DNA of 8,316 nt from positions 1 through 8,316 of the forward strand of contig CADAHD010000134.1 of assembly GCA_902787595.1 (NCBI GenBank), read 5' to 3'. Source of the stretch: an uncultured Lachnospiraceae bacterium (GTDB lineage Bacteria > Bacillota_A > Clostridia > Lachnospirales > Lachnospiraceae). Made by a program: the position numbers and the translations under genes. This document shows, in pieces, positions 5,748 to 8,316 of the stretch (position 1 is the stretch's first letter; each line of letters opens with the position of its first letter). The notes under the pieces are model-generated. The model ran no database searches. It had not been told where the DNA came from and saw only the letters and a program-made list of their open reading frames with translations.

Positions 5748-6752
5748 ATGGATTATAAGAAAGCAGAAGTAGACATTGAGGCGGGATACCGCTCGGTGGA
5801 ACTGATGAAGCAGTACGTGGCAAAGACACAGCGTCCCGAAGTGCTGGGCGGCATAGGCGGATTTTCCGGAGCATTTTCACTGAATGCGATCAAGAATATG
5901 GAAGACCCTACGCTGGTATCGGGCACTGATGGGGTAGGCACAAAGATCAAGCTGGCTTTCCTTCTGGATAAGCATGATACAGTAGGCATCGACTGTGTGG
6001 CAATGTGTGTTAACGACATAGCATGTGCAGGAGCAGAACCTTTATTCTTCCTGGATTACATCGCATGCGGAAAGAATATCCCGGAGAAGATCGCGCTTAT
6101 AGTAAAGGGCGTAGCAGAAGGCTGCGAACAGGCAGGCTGCGCGCTCATAGGCGGAGAAACCGCGGAGCATCCGGATCTTATGCCCGAAGAAGAATATGAT
6201 CTGGCAGGATTTGCCGTAGGTCTTGTGGACCGCAAGGATCTTATCGACGGCAGCAGCATCAAAGCAGGCGATACGCTGATAGGCATAGCTTCCAGCGGCG
6301 TACATTCAAACGGCTTTTCACTGGTCAGAAAGGTATTCCCGATGAACAGTGATGCGCTTATCCGTTACAACAACGAACTGGGACAGTCTCTGGGTGATGC
6401 GCTGCTCACCCCTACCCGTATCTATGTTAAAGCGCTTAAGGCAGTAAGGGATGCGGGCGTTAAGATCAAAGGCTGCAGCCATATCACAGGCGGCGGATTT
6501 TATGAGAACATTCCCCGTATGCTTCCCGAAGGCATAGGCTATGAATTGCCGGTTATTTTCAAATTATTGCAGAAGACCGGCGATATCGACTGGCACGTAA
6601 TGTACAATACCTATAATATGGGTGTGGGAATGGTGCTGGCAGTTGATAAGGCTGATGCAGACAGCTGTATCGCAGCGCTTAAGAGCGCAGGCGAGAATGC
6701 CTTTGTTCTGGGTGAGACCGTTAGCGGAGAAAGGGAAGCGGTATTATGTTAA
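5748..6752 (+). CDS. purM: Phosphoribosylformylglycinamidine cyclo-ligase (AIR synthetase)
   Basis: PurM closes the imidazole ring, converting FGAM and ATP to aminoimidazole ribonucleotide, step 5 of IMP synthesis. From ATG 5748 the protein has 334 residues, close to the 345 of E. coli. Family motifs appear in order: GGFSG (37-41), SGTDGVGTK (58-66), MCVNDI (86-91), AEPLFFLDY (96-104), [10 protein letters not shown] (134-143), [10 protein letters not shown] (182-191), TPTRIYVK (221-228), [13 protein letters not shown] (245-257) and NMGVGM (290-295). All are intact, so the enzyme should be active. The frame is open back to a GTG at 5679, but that extension is not PurM-like and lies within the structured leader. 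The [13 protein letters not shown] opening is the family's usual N-terminus. The last 7 nt overlap purN. Confidence 0.97.
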   Translation: MDYKKAEVDIEAGYRSVELMKQYVAKTQRPEVLGGIGGFSGAFSLNAIKNMEDPTLVSGTDGVGTKIKLAFLLDKHDTVGIDCVAMCVNDIACAGAEPLFFLDYIACGKNIPEKIALIVKGVAEGCEQAGCALIGGETAEHPDLMPEEEYDLAGFAVGLVDRKDLIDGSSIKAGDTLIGIASSGVHSNGFSLVRKVFPMNSDALIRYNNELGQSLGDALLTPTRIYVKALKAVRDAGVKIKGCSHITGGGFYENIPRMLPEGIGYELPVIFKLLQKTGDIDWHVMYNTYNMGVGMVLAVDKADADSCIAALKSAGENAFVLGETVSGEREAVLC

Positions 6753-7348
6753 GGATACTGGCGCTGGTAAGCGGCGGTGGCACCAATCTGCAGGCTATCA
6801 TGGATGCCATCGATAACGGCGGCATCAAAGACACCGAGCTGGTGAAGGTTATCTCCAACAAGGCGGATGCTTATGCGCTTGAACGCGCAAAGGCCCATAA
6901 TATAGAAGCACAGGCTGTGGTCAAAAAGGATTTCACTGATAAGGAAAGCTTTTATGATGCACTGCTTTCTGCAGTGGATGAGGCACGGCCCGATCTTATC
7001 GTACTGGCAGGTTTCCTGCTGGTGCTTCCTGCAAAAATGGTAGAGAAGTATAAAGGAAGGATCATCAATATACATCCTTCCCTTATCCCTTCTTTTTGCG
7101 GAAACGGCTTTTACGGGCTTAAGGTGCATGAAGCGGCGCTTGCAAGAGGAGTAAAGGTTACCGGAGCTACGGTACACTTTGTGGATGACGGCACGGATAC
7201 CGGGCCAATCATTGCGCAGAAAGCCGTCGAAGTATTGGATGGCGATACGCCCGAAGTTTTGCAGAAGCGTGTCATGGAACAGGCGGAATGGGTGATCCTT
7301 CCGGCAGTCATCAATGACATAGCCTGCGGAAAGATCAAACTGAAATAA
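6746..7348 (+). CDS. purN: Phosphoribosylglycinamide formyltransferase (GAR transformylase, folate dependent)
   Basis: PurN transfers a formyl group from 10-formyltetrahydrofolate to GAR, step 3 of IMP synthesis. The protein has 200 residues, slightly shorter than the 212 of E. coli. SGGGTNLQA at 9-17 is the phosphate-binding loop. The catalytic triad is complete: N108 and H110 in INIHPSL, and D148 in [12 protein letters not shown], equivalent to Asn106, His108 and Asp144 of E. coli. After HPSLIPS the loop [16 protein letters not shown] (117-132) is longer than the E. coli PKYPGLHTHRQAL form, a variant I associate with Clostridia. The ATG at 6746 overlaps the purM stop by 7 nt, and a purine-rich GGGA (6733-6736) lies 9 nt upstream. 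The two proteins are probably translationally coupled. purH, often next in clostridial operons, is absent; purD follows after 30 nt. Confidence 0.96.
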   Translation: MLRILALVSGGGTNLQAIMDAIDNGGIKDTELVKVISNKADAYALERAKAHNIEAQAVVKKDFTDKESFYDALLSAVDEARPDLIVLAGFLLVLPAKMVEKYKGRIINIHPSLIPSFCGNGFYGLKVHEAALARGVKVTGATVHFVDDGTDTGPIIAQKAVEVLDGDTPEVLQKRVMEQAEWVILPAVINDIACGKIKLK

Positions 7349-7378
7349 TTACGAAGGATCTTTTTTTGGAGGAGAAAA

Positions 7379-8242
7379 ATGAGAGTACTTATTATAGGCG
7401 GAGGCGGCAGAGAGCATGCCATAGCGGCTTCTGTTGCAAAGAGCGCCAAGTGCGACAAGCTGTATTGCGCTCCCGGTAATGCCGGCATAGCTGCGCTTGC
7501 TGAGTGCGTGCCCATCGGTGTTATGGAGTTTGACAAGCTTAAGGAATTTGCGATCAGAGAAAAGATCGATTTTGTTATAGTCGCGCCGGACGATCCTCTG
7601 GCAGCAGGACTGGTGGATGTCTTTGAAGAAGCGGGCATCAAGGCTTTCGGCCCCAGAAAGAATGCGGCTATTCTTGAAGGCAGCAAGGCCTTCTCAAAGG
7701 ATCTGATGAAGAAATACGGCATACCCACCGCGGAGTATGAGAATTTTGATGATGCGGCTGCAGCTCTTGAATATCTTAAGAGCGCAACATACCCCATAGT
7801 GCTTAAGGCTGACGGCCTGGCACTGGGCAAGGGCGTGCTGATCTGCAACAATGCGGAAGAAGCTGTTGCAGGCGTTAAAGAGATCATGGAAGACAAAAAG
7901 TTCGGCAGCGCCGGAAACCGTATGGTAATAGAGCGCTTCATGACCGGACGCGAAGTGTCCGTGCTGACTTTTACCGACGGAAAGACCATCAGGGTGATGG
8001 CCAGCGCCCAGGATCATAAGAGGGCAAAGGATAATGATGAAGGTTTGAACACCGGAGGAATGGGAACATTTTCACCTACTCCGTTCTATACCGATGAAGT
8101 GCACGATTTCTGCGTAAAGAATATTTACCAGCCTACAGTGGATGCAATGGCAAAGGAAGGCAGGACCTTTAAGGGAGTTATCTTCTTTGGCTTGATGCTT
8201 ACTCCCGTGGTCAGCCGTCCGCAACTGAGCGTGATGGTATAG
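7379..8242 (+). CDS. purD: Phosphoribosylamine-glycine ligase, 3'-truncated and joined to foreign sequence
   Basis: PurD ligates glycine to phosphoribosylamine using ATP, step 2 of IMP synthesis. ATG 7379 follows GGAGGAG (7368-7374). The N-domain shows GGGGREHA (7-14), APGNAG (31-36) and VAPDDPLAAGLVD (68-80). The ATP-grasp domain shows GSKAFSKDLM (101-110), LKADGLALGKGV (142-153), ERFMTGREVSV (185-195) and QDHKRAKDNDEGLNTGGMG (211-229). Homology runs through FKGVIFFGLMLTP (265-277) and stops there. The expected continuation, with the metal-binding EYNxRFGDPE motif and the C-domain, is missing. The last 11 residues, VVSRPQLSVMV, are not PurD and end at a chance TAG at 8240-8242. Full-length PurD is about 420 residues, so about one third is lost. 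As read, the product could not be active. The true purD portion ends near 8206. Confidence 0.93.
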   Translation: MRVLIIGGGGREHAIAASVAKSAKCDKLYCAPGNAGIAALAECVPIGVMEFDKLKEFAIREKIDFVIVAPDDPLAAGLVDVFEEAGIKAFGPRKNAAILEGSKAFSKDLMKKYGIPTAEYENFDDAAAALEYLKSATYPIVLKADGLALGKGVLICNNAEEAVAGVKEIMEDKKFGSAGNRMVIERFMTGREVSVLTFTDGKTIRVMASAQDHKRAKDNDEGLNTGGMGTFSPTPFYTDEVHDFCVKNIYQPTVDAMAKEGRTFKGVIFFGLMLTPVVSRPQLSVMV

Positions 8243-8316
8243 GTCTCGTCGGGATCTTCGCCAATGGCCTTGTTCACCATCTGCAAAGCCTCAACATTCT
8301 CTTCGTCCTCGTCGCC
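8189..8316 (-). CDS. Fragment of a helicase-like gene on the opposite strand (motif V region)
   Basis: Read on the minus strand from the window edge, the frame starting at 8316 gives an acidic stretch (GDEDEENVEALQ) and then YTITLSCGRLTTGVSIK. The LSCGRLTTGVSxK pattern is one I recognise from SF2-type (DEAD/DEAH, restriction-type) helicases of mobile elements, where GRLTTGV is followed by KPW or PEW. Only about 42 codons are visible and both ends are cut, at the window edge and at the purD junction. The codons include no ATA for isoleucine, unlike the neighbouring genes, but the sample is tiny. Assignment to a helicase is from memory of the motif. The fragment probably comes from elsewhere in the genome or from another organism. 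Confidence 0.5.

Noticed and set aside
7352..7362. CGAAGGATCTT before purD as a partial copy of the 4963-4996 repeat
   Set aside because: Only 11 nt match, and AAGGATCTT also occurs by chance inside coding sequence near 2289 and 6234, so it carries no weight.
7330..7367. AAAGATC / GATCTTT inverted repeat plus T7 before purD as an intrinsic terminator
   Set aside because: The stem has only two GC pairs, a 20-nt loop, and consumes part of the T-run. The purD ribosome binding site follows at once, so termination is unlikely.
7111..7989. Long minus-strand open frame of 292 codons opposite purN and purD
   Set aside because: It is a shadow of two strongly conserved + strand genes, with low-complexity Ser/Ala-rich translation and no recognisable domain.

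Overview
The window looks like a chromosomal housekeeping stretch from a Clostridia member, most likely Lachnospiraceae. That rests on strong AGGAGG-type ribosome binding sites, frequent ATA isoleucine codons at moderate GC, and clostridial variants of the purine enzymes (PurE with GAGMAAHLPG, PurN with a long [15 protein letters not shown] loop, PurD with VAPDDPL and EGLNTGGMG). The family-level call is inference. All nine complete or nearly complete genes lie on the + strand with short gaps, so long shared transcripts are likely.

Layout. Positions 1-327 are the C-terminal half of uracil phosphoribosyltransferase (upp), cut by the window edge, followed by pyrE (384-1058). Next come two small membrane proteins: a 50-residue one at 1100-1252 and a three-helix one at 1260-1577. 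A 679-residue protein (1584-3623) follows, whose C-terminal half carries the full metal-ligand set of M29 aminopeptidases. The purine block begins with purE (3628-4128). It is interrupted by two genes of the AmmeMemoRadiSam system, amrB (4128-4952) and amrA (5045-5602), and resumes with purM (5748-6752), purN (6746-7348) and purD (7379 onward).

How the genes relate. Upp and PyrE use PRPP to make UMP and OMP. PurD, PurN, PurM and PurE catalyse steps 2, 3, 5 and 6 of IMP synthesis from PRPP. purF, purL, purC, purH and any purK are not in the window. The roles of the M29-like protein, the two membrane proteins and the Amr pair in this nucleotide cluster are unknown. The third Amr partner, the radical SAM protein AmrS, is not present here.

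Three places deserve a second look. The amrB-amrA gap holds a short element resembling a widespread intergenic repeat, flanked by a perfect 9-bp direct repeat like a target-site duplication. The 145-nt amrA-purM gap, the largest in the window, holds a candidate promoter, two mutually exclusive hairpins, a GC-rich hairpin and a small hairpin around the purM ribosome binding site. At the 3' end, purD breaks off at about 8189-8206 and becomes an opposite-strand fragment of a helicase-like gene. This is either a real rearrangement or, more likely, a chimeric contig end. I saw no CRISPR array, tRNA or rRNA, and no gene-free stretch longer than 300 bases.
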